Origin: Muribaculaceae bacterium
Lineage (GTDB): Bacteria > Bacteroidota > Bacteroidia > Bacteroidales > Muribaculaceae
Assembly (NCBI GenBank): GCA_017547845.1
Contig: JAFYNZ010000061.1
Span: forward strand, 1-64,000
Direction: 5' to 3'
Length of the DNA: 64,000 nt
This document shows, piece after piece, positions 1-9,286 of this stretch (position 1 is its first letter; every line of letters starts with the position of its first letter). A program made the position numbers and the translations under genes. The notes beneath the pieces are model-generated. The model was not told the DNA's origin and made no database searches. It saw only the letters and a list, made by a program, of their open reading frames with translations.

Positions 1-498
1 TCCCGAGTATTTATGTCCTCTGCTCTTGCTACCTCCACGAGCAGAATATTCCCACTCTGCTTCAGTAGGAAGACGGAATACCATACCACTCGGTCTACTA
101 TCTTTTGTCAGACTATTCAGTTTCTCTACAAACTTTTGACAGTCATTCCATGACACATTTTCCACCGGTAAATTATCACCCTTAAATTTAGATGGATTAC
201 TACCCATCACAGCCTGCCATAGTTTCTGATTGACTTCTACCTGTCCAATATAATAATCACTTAAAGTCACACTATGTTCCGGCATTTCATCTTCCTCAGC
301 ATCAACAATCTGCTCTAAGGTTGCACCCATAATGAAAGTTCCACCCTTGATCGGAATCATCTTAAACGACGCACCTCCGACCCAAAACTCTTTAACATTT
401 GGATTTGGTTCCGGTGCTATATAGTCATCACACGAAAAGATAGTTAGCGATAAAACTAACGTAACTATATATAAATATATTCTACTAATTGTTTTCAT
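1..498 (-). CDS. SUMF1/FGE-fold lipoprotein, C-terminus cut by window edge
   Basis: The first 166 codons are present; the rest lies beyond the left edge. The protein begins MKTISRIYLY and has a signal peptide ending in an IFSC-like lipobox (Cys about residue 23), so it is probably a lipoprotein. From about residue 46 it reads as a SUMF1/formylglycine-generating-enzyme fold: KGGTFIMGAT, LPVENVSWNDCQKF and FRLPTEAEWEYSARGG are landmark motifs. The C-terminal part that carries the catalytic cysteines in true FGEs is missing, so activity cannot be judged. It starts 10 bases after the stop of the PEGA/barrel gene and is probably the distal gene of the same operon. Unlike its three neighbours it has no PEGA scaffold. 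The fold is well supported; the role is unknown. Confidence 0.85.
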   Translation of the reverse strand, partial: MKTISRIYLYIVTLVLSLTIFSCDDYIAPEPNPNVKEFWVGGASFKMIPIKGGTFIMGATLEQIVDAEEDEMPEHSVTLSDYYIGQVEVNQKLWQAVMGSNPSKFKGDNLPVENVSWNDCQKFVEKLNSLTKDSRPSGMVFRLPTEAEWEYSARGGSKSRGHKYSG

Positions 499-508
499 AA
501 TGCGATAT

Positions 509-2359
509 TTAGAATTCTAAACCTAAACGGAAATTGATAGCACCTACACTTACTTTGCTATAAGTATCACCTTCAAAATTATAGGATAGCTTTGTGGATA
601 GCAGTTCATAGCCTACACTGATCAAACATCCCGCACGTTTGCCTCCTACCCTCACGCCAAGAGATGGATTAAAATAGAGACCTTTGAGATTTAGAAGCGA
701 ATAACCTACCCTAACATCTGCAAATGGCGAAAATTTAGTATTTTTTATTGGCAATGAAGCTTTAACATCTGCATAAACAGGAATGTTTATTATATTGTAG
801 TTGCATTTAAAATTTACTCCGACACCGGCACCAACAAACAGATACTTGTTTATGGCGCAACCATGTGTGGTCGAAACACCTATATTGTCATGAGGAACGA
901 CTCCGGCTGCCAATCCATAACTGAAATCGATTATGCCCTTATAATGTACTTTGTTTTTATTGTCAACATAATTTAAAACACCGCCTTTATCCGAATTACT
1001 TCCATATTCCGAGCGTTTATCGTTTCCTCGATATGAGTGGTGCAACTCTTCTGAAGTATTATCCGAAGACTTTAAGCTATCATTTGAGATATTAGCCTCT
1101 ATTAAGCTATGATTGTTTTCCGTAATAGTTACATGCTTTGTCACTGTTTGACACCCCTTCTTACTGAGTACGACTTCGTAATCACCAACAAGCATTTCAT
1201 CTACACTTAAAGGTGTATCGCCATAGCTCTTTCCATTGATGGTTACATTAGCAAACATCGGCTCGGAGAGAATATCAAGTGATCCATAGATAGGTGTCGG
1301 CTCTAAGCTAATGATTTGCGGTTCTTTTGCAACTACCTCTATCTGACGAGTGGCACTCCTATGACTGTCAAGCGACACTTCAATGTCATAGATACCCTCT
1401 GCAAGATCTTCTTTATAGTTGCCCTTGCCCATAACCAGACCATTAATTGTGATTGTCGCTTCCGGCAATGTATTAATCACTACCTCTGCAAATCGAGCAT
1501 CAAGTGTAGCCACTAATTCTGTCTGCTGACCATCTAAAATTTCGACTTCTCGAGTAAACAATGCAAATCCTGATGCTATTACGCTGACTTTATGATGACC
1601 TGATGGTATATCATATATCGTACACGGAGTAATATATGTGCGAGTATCATCTGCAATCGTCACCTTTGCTCCGGACGGAACGCTTTCAACCTTGAGCGAG
1701 CCAAATGCAGGACGCATCACAACTTTCTGCATTAATCTACTACTATCAATGACAGCCACACCCACCTCATCATGATAAAGCGATTTCTTTACACGATAGT
1801 TATATGTGCCATATGAAAGTTTCTTCTGTGTCGGAGTGATACCTACATAGTTCTCAACTCCGTGTTCGGTAATATAGACATCAGCCCCCTGCGGATCACT
1901 ATCAATAATAAAGTAACCGGTCTTTACTCGTTCTTCCTCTACCACTACGGTCACCTTGCCTGTTGTCAACTCCATACGATAGCAAGCGGCTTCTTTAAGT
2001 GGTGATGGGAAATAATAGAAACCATCTTCGGAGTCCTTGAGCTGACCAAGCACGGGGTGCATAATCTTTAGTTTCATAGTTTTAGCCGGAAGATATACCC
2101 ACCACTCCGACAACTCCGGCTTATGGATCGCCTTGGTCACACCAAGCTGACCATTGTCAAACGAAAAGTCGTTCTCCGTGGTTACAACTTTGACCAACGC
2201 ACATTTCTGTCCGTTTTGATCGATCACCGGATAATTAACTCGTGCATCAAGGTCTTGCGTCAACTCTTTAAACGACTTGACACTGATGCCACTTTGTGCA
2301 CTCGCAATCGATACGCAACACAAAGCCACCAACAACACTATAAATCTTAATCTATGCAT
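509..2359 (-). CDS. PEGA-repeat protein with C-terminal outer-membrane-like beta-barrel
   Basis: 616 aa. The signal peptide ends at about residue 22 (SIASAQ). A head of about 125 residues is shared with the next two genes upstream. Four PEGA-type beta repeats follow (about 147-218, 219-290, 291-357, 358-425), with typical phrases such as VPSGAKVTI and EGIYDIEVSL. After a polar Ser/Asn linker (about 426-470) comes a 140-residue stretch of alternating hydrophobic strands ending GAINFRLGLEF, as in small outer-membrane barrels. PEGA domains are generally extracytoplasmic and thought to bind surfaces or polysaccharide. The barrel could anchor the scaffold in the outer membrane; this is inference. 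It lies 17 bases after the two-SUMF1 paralogue and 10 bases before the SUMF1 lipoprotein, so co-transcription is likely. No enzymatic motif was seen. Confidence 0.85.
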   Translation of the reverse strand: MHRLRFIVLLVALCCVSIASAQSGISVKSFKELTQDLDARVNYPVIDQNGQKCALVKVVTTENDFSFDNGQLGVTKAIHKPELSEWWVYLPAKTMKLKIMHPVLGQLKDSEDGFYYFPSPLKEAACYRMELTTGKVTVVVEEERVKTGYFIIDSDPQGADVYITEHGVENYVGITPTQKKLSYGTYNYRVKKSLYHDEVGVAVIDSSRLMQKVVMRPAFGSLKVESVPSGAKVTIADDTRTYITPCTIYDIPSGHHKVSVIASGFALFTREVEILDGQQTELVATLDARFAEVVINTLPEATITINGLVMGKGNYKEDLAEGIYDIEVSLDSHRSATRQIEVVAKEPQIISLEPTPIYGSLDILSEPMFANVTINGKSYGDTPLSVDEMLVGDYEVVLSKKGCQTVTKHVTITENNHSLIEANISNDSLKSSDNTSEELHHSYRGNDKRSEYGSNSDKGGVLNYVDNKNKVHYKGIIDFSYGLAAGVVPHDNIGVSTTHGCAINKYLFVGAGVGVNFKCNYNIINIPVYADVKASLPIKNTKFSPFADVRVGYSLLNLKGLYFNPSLGVRVGGKRAGCLISVGYELLSTKLSYNFEGDTYSKVSVGAINFRLGLEF

Positions 2360-2376
2360 ATATCTTTCAAATCATT

Positions 2377-5232
2377 TTATTCCACACTCATTGCTAACCG
2401 CAAACCTAAACTATAACTAGTAAAATAAGGCATGTCGTTATGACGAAATGAAACTCTACAATACCTTGCATGGCTACTCATACTTCCACCACGGAAAATG
2501 CGATTATATCCAGATGAGGGACCATTAGGATTTATTTGTAAACTATTGCTGTATTCACCATACCAATCGTCACACCACTCATATACGTTGCCACTCATAT
2601 CATAGATTCCTAATTCATTAGGCAACTTAGATGCAACCACATGTGTTTGTGATGATGAATTACTATCATGCCACGCTACGCTGCCGACGTCGTTACTTCC
2701 AGAATATTTATATCCTTTACTCATATTGCCTCCTCGTGCAGCATATTCCCACTCGGCTTCAGTAAGGAGTCTAAAGTTCTGTCCAGTTAGAGAATTTAGT
2801 TTCTTTATAAACTCCTGACAATCATGCCATGACACTCGTTCTACAGGTAACTTATTTCCCTTGAAATAAGATGGATTCATTCCCATCACTACTTGCCACA
2901 ATTCTTGCGTCACTTCAGTTTCACCTATCATATAGTCACCAATTGTCACCTGATGCGTATTTTTTTCGTCAGCACCTACATCAAGACCTTGTTCGGATGT
3001 TGCACCCATTATAAATGTACCACCATTAACTTTAACCATCTCAAATGATACACCCTTGACGGTAAAAATAGTTTTATTCAGAGTATCTAATTGGGTTAGT
3101 TGATCTGGTGTCACTGATTCTACTCCGTTATCTGAGACAAGACGTAAACCTAAGGTGTCTAGTCTTCGATTTGGGACGCAGAAAATACGAAGTGACACCC
3201 GGCAACCACTCGTACGGTCAGACAAACAGCCTCCACGAATCACTCTAACAGAGCCCGAAGATGGTCCTATTGGATTAGTCTGCGAGACACTGCTGTAATC
3301 GCCATACCAATCACTACACCATTCAAAAACATTACCGCTCATATCATATAGACCTAACTCATTAGGCAACTTAGCAGCAACAGCGTGTATCTTCGATGAT
3401 GAATTATCCATATACCAAGCTACGCTACCGATATCGTTGCTTCCAGAGTACTTACAACCTCGGTTCTTTTTACCTCCTCGTGCTGCATACTCCCATTCTG
3501 CTTCGGTAGGAAGTCGGAAATTCAAGCCCGTAAGAGAATTTAGCTTCTTTATAAACTCCTGACAGTCATCCCATGACACATTCTCTACAGGCAAATAATT
3601 ACCCTTAAAATGCGACGGATTTCTACCCATCACTGCCACCCATAATTCTTGCGTGACCTCAGTTTTACCCATAAAATAGTCGCTAAGCGTCACTTTATGC
3701 GCAGGCTTTTCATCACTTCCAGCATCATCACCCTGCTCCAAGGTGGCTCCCATTGTGAACGTACCTCCTTCAATATTGACCATGCTATCTATCAGCTTTT
3801 GCAAGACTTCTTTCTGTGATGCTGTGACATTAGAACTCCAACGTGGCATCAAACCCGAAGCAAGATTTGTAGTCGATGGCGTATCGCCATACATAGCCCT
3901 ATCGTCTAAAACACCATTGCCAGAAGCATCACTGCGTATCGTCATTTCGCGACCTTGTGGCAGAGTTGCCTCTATGGTTGAGAGATTTTTTTCTGTAATA
4001 GTTACTCGCTTAGTCACTGTGGCACAACCCTCCTTACTGAGTACAACTTCGTAATCACCAACGAGTAAATTGTCTATACTCATAGGAGTATCGCCATAAC
4101 TTTTACCGTTGATAGTAACGTTGGCAAACATTGGCTGGGACTCGACATTCAATGAGCCATAGATTGGCGTTGGCTCAAGAGTAAGTTTTTGCGATTGCTT
4201 TGCCACAACCTCTATCTGTCGCGTTATGCTGCGATGATTAGCAAGCGACACTTCAATGTCATATATACCTTCTCCGAGTTCCAAACTACAGCTACCTTTA
4301 CCCTTAACCTGACCATTGACAGTGATTGTAGCTCCGGACAATGTATTGATAATTACCTCTGCAAATCGAGCATCAAGCACGACATCCAACGTTGATAGCT
4401 TTTCATCCTTTATCTCTATTTCTTTAGTAACTGATGCGTATCGTGGTGCAACAATATTGAGTTTATATCTTCCCGATGCTAATTGTTCAATCGTACATGG
4501 AGTCTTAAACTCACGCGAATCATTAAAAATGGTCACTGTTGCTCCCGGAGGATTTGACAACACTTTTAATGAACCAAATGCAGGACGTAATGAAATATCT
4601 TGAATGACACGCGATTGGTCTATAACTGCCACACCGACCTCATCATGATAAAGCGATTTCATGATGCGATAGCTGTATTTACCATAGGTCAAGTTCTTAT
4701 AGAAAGGTGTATTGCCGACATAATTCTCGACACCATCTTCATTTAAATATACATGTGCACCTTCCGGCTTGCTATTAATAACCAAATAACCAGTCTTTTT
4801 ACGTTCTTCTTCGATGGTAACAATCACCTTGCCAGTTGTCAACTCCATTCGATAGCAAGTAGACTCCTTTAGTGGAGCAGGAAAATAGTAATAACCATCT
4901 TCAGAATCCTTATACTGACCAAGTACAGGATGCATAATCTTTAGCTTCATAGTCTTAGCCGGCAGATAGATCCACCACTCTGATAGTTCCGGCTTGTGAA
5001 TAACCTTGGTAACACCAAGCAAACCGTTATCAAACGAAAAGTTGCTCTCTGTAGTAACAATCTTAACCAACGCACATTTCTGACCATTTTGGTCAGTCAC
5101 CGGATAACTGACGCGTGCATCAAGGTCTTGCGTCAACTCCATAAACGACTTGACACTGATGCCACTTTGTGCGCTCGCAATCGACACGCAGCACAAGGCC
5201 ACCAACAATACTATAAATCTAATCTTATGCAT
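2377..5232 (-). CDS. PEGA-repeat protein with two SUMF1/FGE-fold domains
   Basis: 951 aa. Signal peptide, head and four PEGA repeats (to about residue 430) are strikingly similar to the flanking paralogues. Two complete SUMF1-fold domains follow (about 483-705 and 735-951). Each has the GGTFxMGAT start, LPVExVSWxDCQEF, a PTEAEWEYAARGG-type core (LTEAEWEYAARGG in the second) and YDMSGNVxEWCxDWYG. In true FGEs two cysteines four residues apart follow RGGSY and bind copper. Here the matching segments read RGGCLSDRTSGC and RGGSMSSHARYC, so only the second cysteine is kept in each and formylglycine formation is unlikely. The domains may serve in binding or structure, as in other SUMF1-fold proteins of this phylum (GldK/GldJ type). 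Gaps to neighbours are 17 bases on both sides, consistent with one operon. Confidence 0.88.
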   Translation of the reverse strand: MHKIRFIVLLVALCCVSIASAQSGISVKSFMELTQDLDARVSYPVTDQNGQKCALVKIVTTESNFSFDNGLLGVTKVIHKPELSEWWIYLPAKTMKLKIMHPVLGQYKDSEDGYYYFPAPLKESTCYRMELTTGKVIVTIEEERKKTGYLVINSKPEGAHVYLNEDGVENYVGNTPFYKNLTYGKYSYRIMKSLYHDEVGVAVIDQSRVIQDISLRPAFGSLKVLSNPPGATVTIFNDSREFKTPCTIEQLASGRYKLNIVAPRYASVTKEIEIKDEKLSTLDVVLDARFAEVIINTLSGATITVNGQVKGKGSCSLELGEGIYDIEVSLANHRSITRQIEVVAKQSQKLTLEPTPIYGSLNVESQPMFANVTINGKSYGDTPMSIDNLLVGDYEVVLSKEGCATVTKRVTITEKNLSTIEATLPQGREMTIRSDASGNGVLDDRAMYGDTPSTTNLASGLMPRWSSNVTASQKEVLQKLIDSMVNIEGGTFTMGATLEQGDDAGSDEKPAHKVTLSDYFMGKTEVTQELWVAVMGRNPSHFKGNYLPVENVSWDDCQEFIKKLNSLTGLNFRLPTEAEWEYAARGGKKNRGCKYSGSNDIGSVAWYMDNSSSKIHAVAAKLPNELGLYDMSGNVFEWCSDWYGDYSSVSQTNPIGPSSGSVRVIRGGCLSDRTSGCRVSLRIFCVPNRRLDTLGLRLVSDNGVESVTPDQLTQLDTLNKTIFTVKGVSFEMVKVNGGTFIMGATSEQGLDVGADEKNTHQVTIGDYMIGETEVTQELWQVVMGMNPSYFKGNKLPVERVSWHDCQEFIKKLNSLTGQNFRLLTEAEWEYAARGGNMSKGYKYSGSNDVGSVAWHDSNSSSQTHVVASKLPNELGIYDMSGNVYEWCDDWYGEYSNSLQINPNGPSSGYNRIFRGGSMSSHARYCRVSFRHNDMPYFTSYSLGLRLAMSVE

Positions 5233-5249
5233 ACATCTTTCTATTCCTT

Positions 5250-7325
5250 TTATTTCACACTAATAGCCAAACGAAAACCGAGGTTATAGTTACTATTATT
5301 AGGTATGTATAAGTAGCGATCTGATATTCTACAATACCTTGCTTTAAAACTCCAACTACCCCCTCTAATCACGCGATGAGATCCACTTGAAGGTCCTTGG
5401 GGATTTACTTGAGAATTACTGGTATAGTCACCATACCAATCACTACACCATTCATATACATTGCCACTCATATCGTATAGACCTAACTCATTAGAAGACT
5501 TAGATGCAACAGTATGCGTCCTTGATGATGAGTTGCCAAAGTAATAAGCCACATTTTCAATCACATTGCTTCCAGAGAATTTATATCCCTTACTTTTATT
5601 GCCTCCTCGTGCAGCATATTCCCACTCTGCTTCTGTAGGAAGTCGGAAATTTAAACCAGTAAGATAGTTTAATTTCTTTATAAACTCTTGGCAATCATCC
5701 CATGATACACTTTCTACCGGTAAATCTTCACCTCTGAAACGAGACGGATTGCTTCCCATTACAGCGTCCCACAATTCTTGCGTCACCTCCGTATTCGCAA
5801 TCATAAAATCGCTAATAGTAACCTTATGCGATGGTATTTCATTAGAAAACACGTCACCATCTTGCTCTGTAGTTGCACCCATAGTAAACCTTCCGCCTTT
5901 AATATATACCATATTATTACAAAGTTTTTGTAATATTGAACGCTGAACATTTGTTATAGATGAATTCCATAATGGTTGTAATCCATTAATTTTATCAGAT
6001 TTACTATCATCTTCAATCATATTAGCATCAGATGGTATAGTGTTACCTTGCGACAAATTTGCTTCTATAATAGACAATGTATTCTCAGTTATACTTACAT
6101 GCCTGGTCTCCATGACATAACCCTGTTTAGAAAGAACAACTTCGTAATCACCTACAAGCAAATTTTCAATACTTAATGGAGTATCTCCATAATTCTGTCC
6201 GTTGATAATCACATTAGCAAACATTGGCTGAGATTCTATATCAAGCGAACCACTAATAGGAATCGGCTCAAGCGTAAGGGTTTGCGGTTGATTTGACACC
6301 ACTTCTATCTGTCGAGTTACGGTACGATGCTTATCAAGCGAAACTTCTATGTCATATATACCTTCGCCAAGTTCTTCACTATAATTGCCTTTACCCTTAA
6401 CTTGACCATTAATCGTAATTATTGCTTCGGGTAGTGTATTGATTGACACTATTGCAAATCTCGCGTCAAGAGTAGCTACCAATTCGGTCTGCTGACCATC
6501 CTTAATCTCAATTTCGCGAGAAAATGAAGTATATCTCGATGAAACAATATTTACTCTGTGAGTTCCAGAAGGAAGTTGATCGATAACACAAGGAGTCGTA
6601 AATTCACGTAAGTCGTTCTCAATAGTTACAGTTGCACCCGATGGACTACTTGTAACGCTAAGAGAACCAAAGGCAGGCTGTAATGCAAGGTCATGAATTA
6701 TGCGAGTATTATTTATAACAGCCACACCAACATTATCGTGATATAAAGATTTTTTTACGCGATAATTATATGTTCCATATGGCATTTTCTTATAAAAAGG
6801 AGTAGTACCCGCATAATTTTCGATTCCACCCTCTGTAATATATACATGTGCATGCTCAGGTACACTATTGATTACCAGGTAACCCGTTTTTACTCTCTCT
6901 TCTTCAACAGTCACCCTAACCTTACCGGTTGTCAACTCCATGCGATAGCAAGTTGCCTCCTTAAGTGGCGTTGGAAAATAATAGAAACCATCTTCAGAGT
7001 CTTTAAGCTGACCAAGCACAGGGTGCATAATCTTTAGTTTCATAGTTTTTGCCGGTAGATATACCCACCATTCCGATAATTCCGGATTGTGAATAGCCTT
7101 GGTAACGCCAAGCTGACCATTGTCAAACGAGAAATCGCTCTCTGTGGTTACAACTTTAACCAAAGCACATTTCTGGCCATTTTGATCCGTCTCGGGATAA
7201 TTAACACGAGCGTCAAGATCTTGCGTCAACTCTGAGAACACTTTGACACTGATGCCACTCTGTGCTCCCGCAATCAATACGCAACACAAAGCTACCAACA
7301 ATACTATAAATCTAATCTTATGCAT
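5250..7325 (-). CDS. PEGA-repeat protein with one SUMF1/FGE-fold domain
   Basis: 691 aa and the first of the three scaffold paralogues in transcription order. The signal peptide ends AGAQ at about residue 22, followed by the shared head and four PEGA repeats (about 147-425), a short linker and one SUMF1-fold domain (about 475-691). Motifs are GGRFTMGATTEQ, LPVESVSWDDCQEF, FRLPTEAEWEYAARGG and YDMSGNVYEWCSDWYG. The active-site region reads RGGSWSFKARYC: the first catalytic cysteine of FGE is replaced by Phe and the second is kept, so this is probably not a formylglycine enzyme. The gene starts 40 bases after the 611-aa exported protein and sits 17 bases before the next paralogue. The DNA looks more AT-rich than the housekeeping genes. 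Probably cell-surface; function unknown. Confidence 0.87.
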   Translation of the reverse strand: MHKIRFIVLLVALCCVLIAGAQSGISVKVFSELTQDLDARVNYPETDQNGQKCALVKVVTTESDFSFDNGQLGVTKAIHNPELSEWWVYLPAKTMKLKIMHPVLGQLKDSEDGFYYFPTPLKEATCYRMELTTGKVRVTVEEERVKTGYLVINSVPEHAHVYITEGGIENYAGTTPFYKKMPYGTYNYRVKKSLYHDNVGVAVINNTRIIHDLALQPAFGSLSVTSSPSGATVTIENDLREFTTPCVIDQLPSGTHRVNIVSSRYTSFSREIEIKDGQQTELVATLDARFAIVSINTLPEAIITINGQVKGKGNYSEELGEGIYDIEVSLDKHRTVTRQIEVVSNQPQTLTLEPIPISGSLDIESQPMFANVIINGQNYGDTPLSIENLLVGDYEVVLSKQGYVMETRHVSITENTLSIIEANLSQGNTIPSDANMIEDDSKSDKINGLQPLWNSSITNVQRSILQKLCNNMVYIKGGRFTMGATTEQDGDVFSNEIPSHKVTISDFMIANTEVTQELWDAVMGSNPSRFRGEDLPVESVSWDDCQEFIKKLNYLTGLNFRLPTEAEWEYAARGGNKSKGYKFSGSNVIENVAYYFGNSSSRTHTVASKSSNELGLYDMSGNVYEWCSDWYGDYTSNSQVNPQGPSSGSHRVIRGGSWSFKARYCRISDRYLYIPNNSNYNLGFRLAISVK

Positions 7326-7365
7326 ATATATCTATTTATAATCAACCACGAAGCTAAATCTGAAA

Positions 7366-9201
7366 TTAAAAATGTTCAGGTCCGATAATACCCCAAGATG
7401 GATCTGGTTGCTCTTGCCAAGCACGAACGTGGATAATAGGCTTATCTGGGTCATTTACATCAACTAAAAGGAATAGATAGCCCGTGTCACCATAATTAGC
7501 AGAGAAGTAATCTTGCTTAATCTGTACTGCGTAAACCTCTCCGCCTTTTCCCATCTTTTTGACATCATTATTAGCAAATTTAATATTGATGAATTCATTA
7601 TATCTGAATATATCTTTTAGTCGATTTATATATTCCGACTTATTGTATTTTGTCAATTTGACGTAGCGATTATTACGATAGCCTGTTTCAACGTTACCAA
7701 CGAGTTGCTGAACTACCTTTCCCGAAATAATCAATGCATCTTCCGAGAATATAGATTCCAAATAGTCAAGACGCTCAAGAGCATAGGCTGTTTTATAATT
7801 TTCAAGGAATGATTGCAACACTCCCTTAGCCTCACTACTCCAATCAACATTATGGTTGGTAAATATATCATCTTGAGCAACTTCACTCAACCCAAATGAA
7901 ATATTATCAATTTTACCTGATCCTTCAAATACAAATACTACATTCTCAACAAAACTTCTATTACCGGAAAAAGCAAATCTCATCGGAATACTTCTGCAAT
8001 ATACATATCCGGCAAGTTCTGTAAATTCAAGAGCCATATCGTTGCCTATGATACGAGCCTTGCCATAGTTTATTAGCTTTGTAAAAATATCATAACCATC
8101 AGCCGTAAAATAAGATTGTACTGATGCATATGACCTTGATTTAATAGCTTGCACTATCTTATCCATTGTGCCAACAAGAGGCATCAACGCTTCTTGAGAC
8201 AATTTATTTGAAACCTCTTCTACATCATTAGATGATGTGGCATTTTCTGCAGACTGTGAACTTGCTAAATTTCCTTCAATATTCACTTCATCTGATAATA
8301 CTTTTTCTGTTACCGGAATACTGATTTTAGCTTGTGGATACACTATCTGTTTGACAGTTTCAAGCACCTGATTGACTTCCTTATCACATTGAGACTCATT
8401 AAAATACATACACTCATATTTGAGAATAAGTTGATCAACGGTAATACCTGGTTTTAGCTCTACCAGACCTTTTCCATCGCGAGCTGTATTCACATGACTC
8501 CAGTCATTGCCTACCCAATAGGTATAATCAATGCTTGCAACAGGCGTACCTTTATATGAAAACTCAACCTCGTATACATTGCCATCACTTTGTTTGCCTT
8601 TGAAATTAGCCTTAAGATTGGAAAATATTTCGTCAAGTTGATTCTTGATGAGCAACGATGCACTCATTTCCTTACCTGCAAATTTAACCTTTACATCTTC
8701 TCCAGGGCGAAGACTATTAAGCAACATATTGGCCCAATAGTAGTATCTAATAGCATCATCTATCTGCTTTATCTCTAAAGCTGTAGATGCCACATTTATC
8801 ATCTCTTTAATTTTGTCCTTACGAGCCTCAAAAATCTTATCTAATTCATTCTTCTTAATGTAACGAAACACCTTAGCAGTAGGTTCGTCTGAAAGCACAA
8901 GTCGTTCAGTATTAGTCAACGTAGCAGAAGAATATGTACGCATCTTTTGTTCAAAACTCACTTGTGATTTCACATTTTGTCCTTTTTGCTCGTTTGATAT
9001 AGTAGTAGACTTCTCACCACTGACATGAACTGCAATCTGACTTATTAAATCTACCAGAGCTTGATCGTCAGCAAGTCGCAGAGTCTCACCTTCTCCTTCA
9101 CCCCACAAATATTCAGGTGAAGACTTGATTTCTGAATATGACTGAGCATTGGACACAAAAGCCAATGACACTAACAAAAAAATAGAGATAAACCTATACA
9201 T
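7366..9201 (-). CDS. Exported protein, LPP20-like N-terminus and repeated C-terminal domains
   Basis: 611 aa with a signal peptide (MYRFISIFLLVSLAFVSNAQ). Residues about 21-125 (GEGEGETLRLADDQALVDLI and following) resemble the LPP20/FlgP-like fold of secreted proteins, as does the 224-aa protein upstream. A helical stretch (about 130-170, TALEIKQIDDAIRYYYWANM) and a beta-rich middle follow. Two C-terminal segments (about 340-450 and 460-600) look like related NTF2/cystatin-type folds; the last contains GYLFLLVDVNDPDKPIIHVR, a phrase I associate with exported Bacteroidales proteins of unknown function. No catalytic motif was seen. It lies 40 bases before the first PEGA/SUMF1 gene and probably belongs to the same transcription unit. 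Domain names are inference from pattern; function unknown. Confidence 0.75.
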   Translation of the reverse strand: MYRFISIFLLVSLAFVSNAQSYSEIKSSPEYLWGEGEGETLRLADDQALVDLISQIAVHVSGEKSTTISNEQKGQNVKSQVSFEQKMRTYSSATLTNTERLVLSDEPTAKVFRYIKKNELDKIFEARKDKIKEMINVASTALEIKQIDDAIRYYYWANMLLNSLRPGEDVKVKFAGKEMSASLLIKNQLDEIFSNLKANFKGKQSDGNVYEVEFSYKGTPVASIDYTYWVGNDWSHVNTARDGKGLVELKPGITVDQLILKYECMYFNESQCDKEVNQVLETVKQIVYPQAKISIPVTEKVLSDEVNIEGNLASSQSAENATSSNDVEEVSNKLSQEALMPLVGTMDKIVQAIKSRSYASVQSYFTADGYDIFTKLINYGKARIIGNDMALEFTELAGYVYCRSIPMRFAFSGNRSFVENVVFVFEGSGKIDNISFGLSEVAQDDIFTNHNVDWSSEAKGVLQSFLENYKTAYALERLDYLESIFSEDALIISGKVVQQLVGNVETGYRNNRYVKLTKYNKSEYINRLKDIFRYNEFINIKFANNDVKKMGKGGEVYAVQIKQDYFSANYGDTGYLFLLVDVNDPDKPIIHVRAWQEQPDPSWGIIGPEHF

Positions 9202-9224
9202 AGTAATTAATTTATATTAGTAGG

Positions 9225-9263
9225 TTGTCACAGCACCCACTATTATAGTGAGTACTGTGACAA
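9225..9263 (-). terminator. Long inverted repeat between the 224-aa and 611-aa genes
   Basis: Nine-base arms TTGTCACAG/CTGTGACAA (9225-9233, 9255-9263) enclose a second paired block CACT/AGTG (238-241, 247-250 of this thousand). It fills about half of the 85-base gap. No U-run follows on the minus strand, so it may be an attenuator or an RNA-processing or stability hairpin that sets different levels of the two genes rather than a full terminator. Confidence 0.5.
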
Positions 9264-9286
9264 ATATTTAGATATTATGCGCTAGA

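Noticed and set aside
2377-7325. Idea that these are genuine formylglycine-generating enzymes activating sulfatases
   Set aside because: The first copper-binding cysteine is missing in every complete domain and no sulfatase gene is nearby.
509-7325. Repeated DNA blocks as an insertion sequence or CRISPR-like array
   Set aside because: The repeats are coding paralogues in frame; there are no terminal inverted repeats, transposase or spacer pattern.
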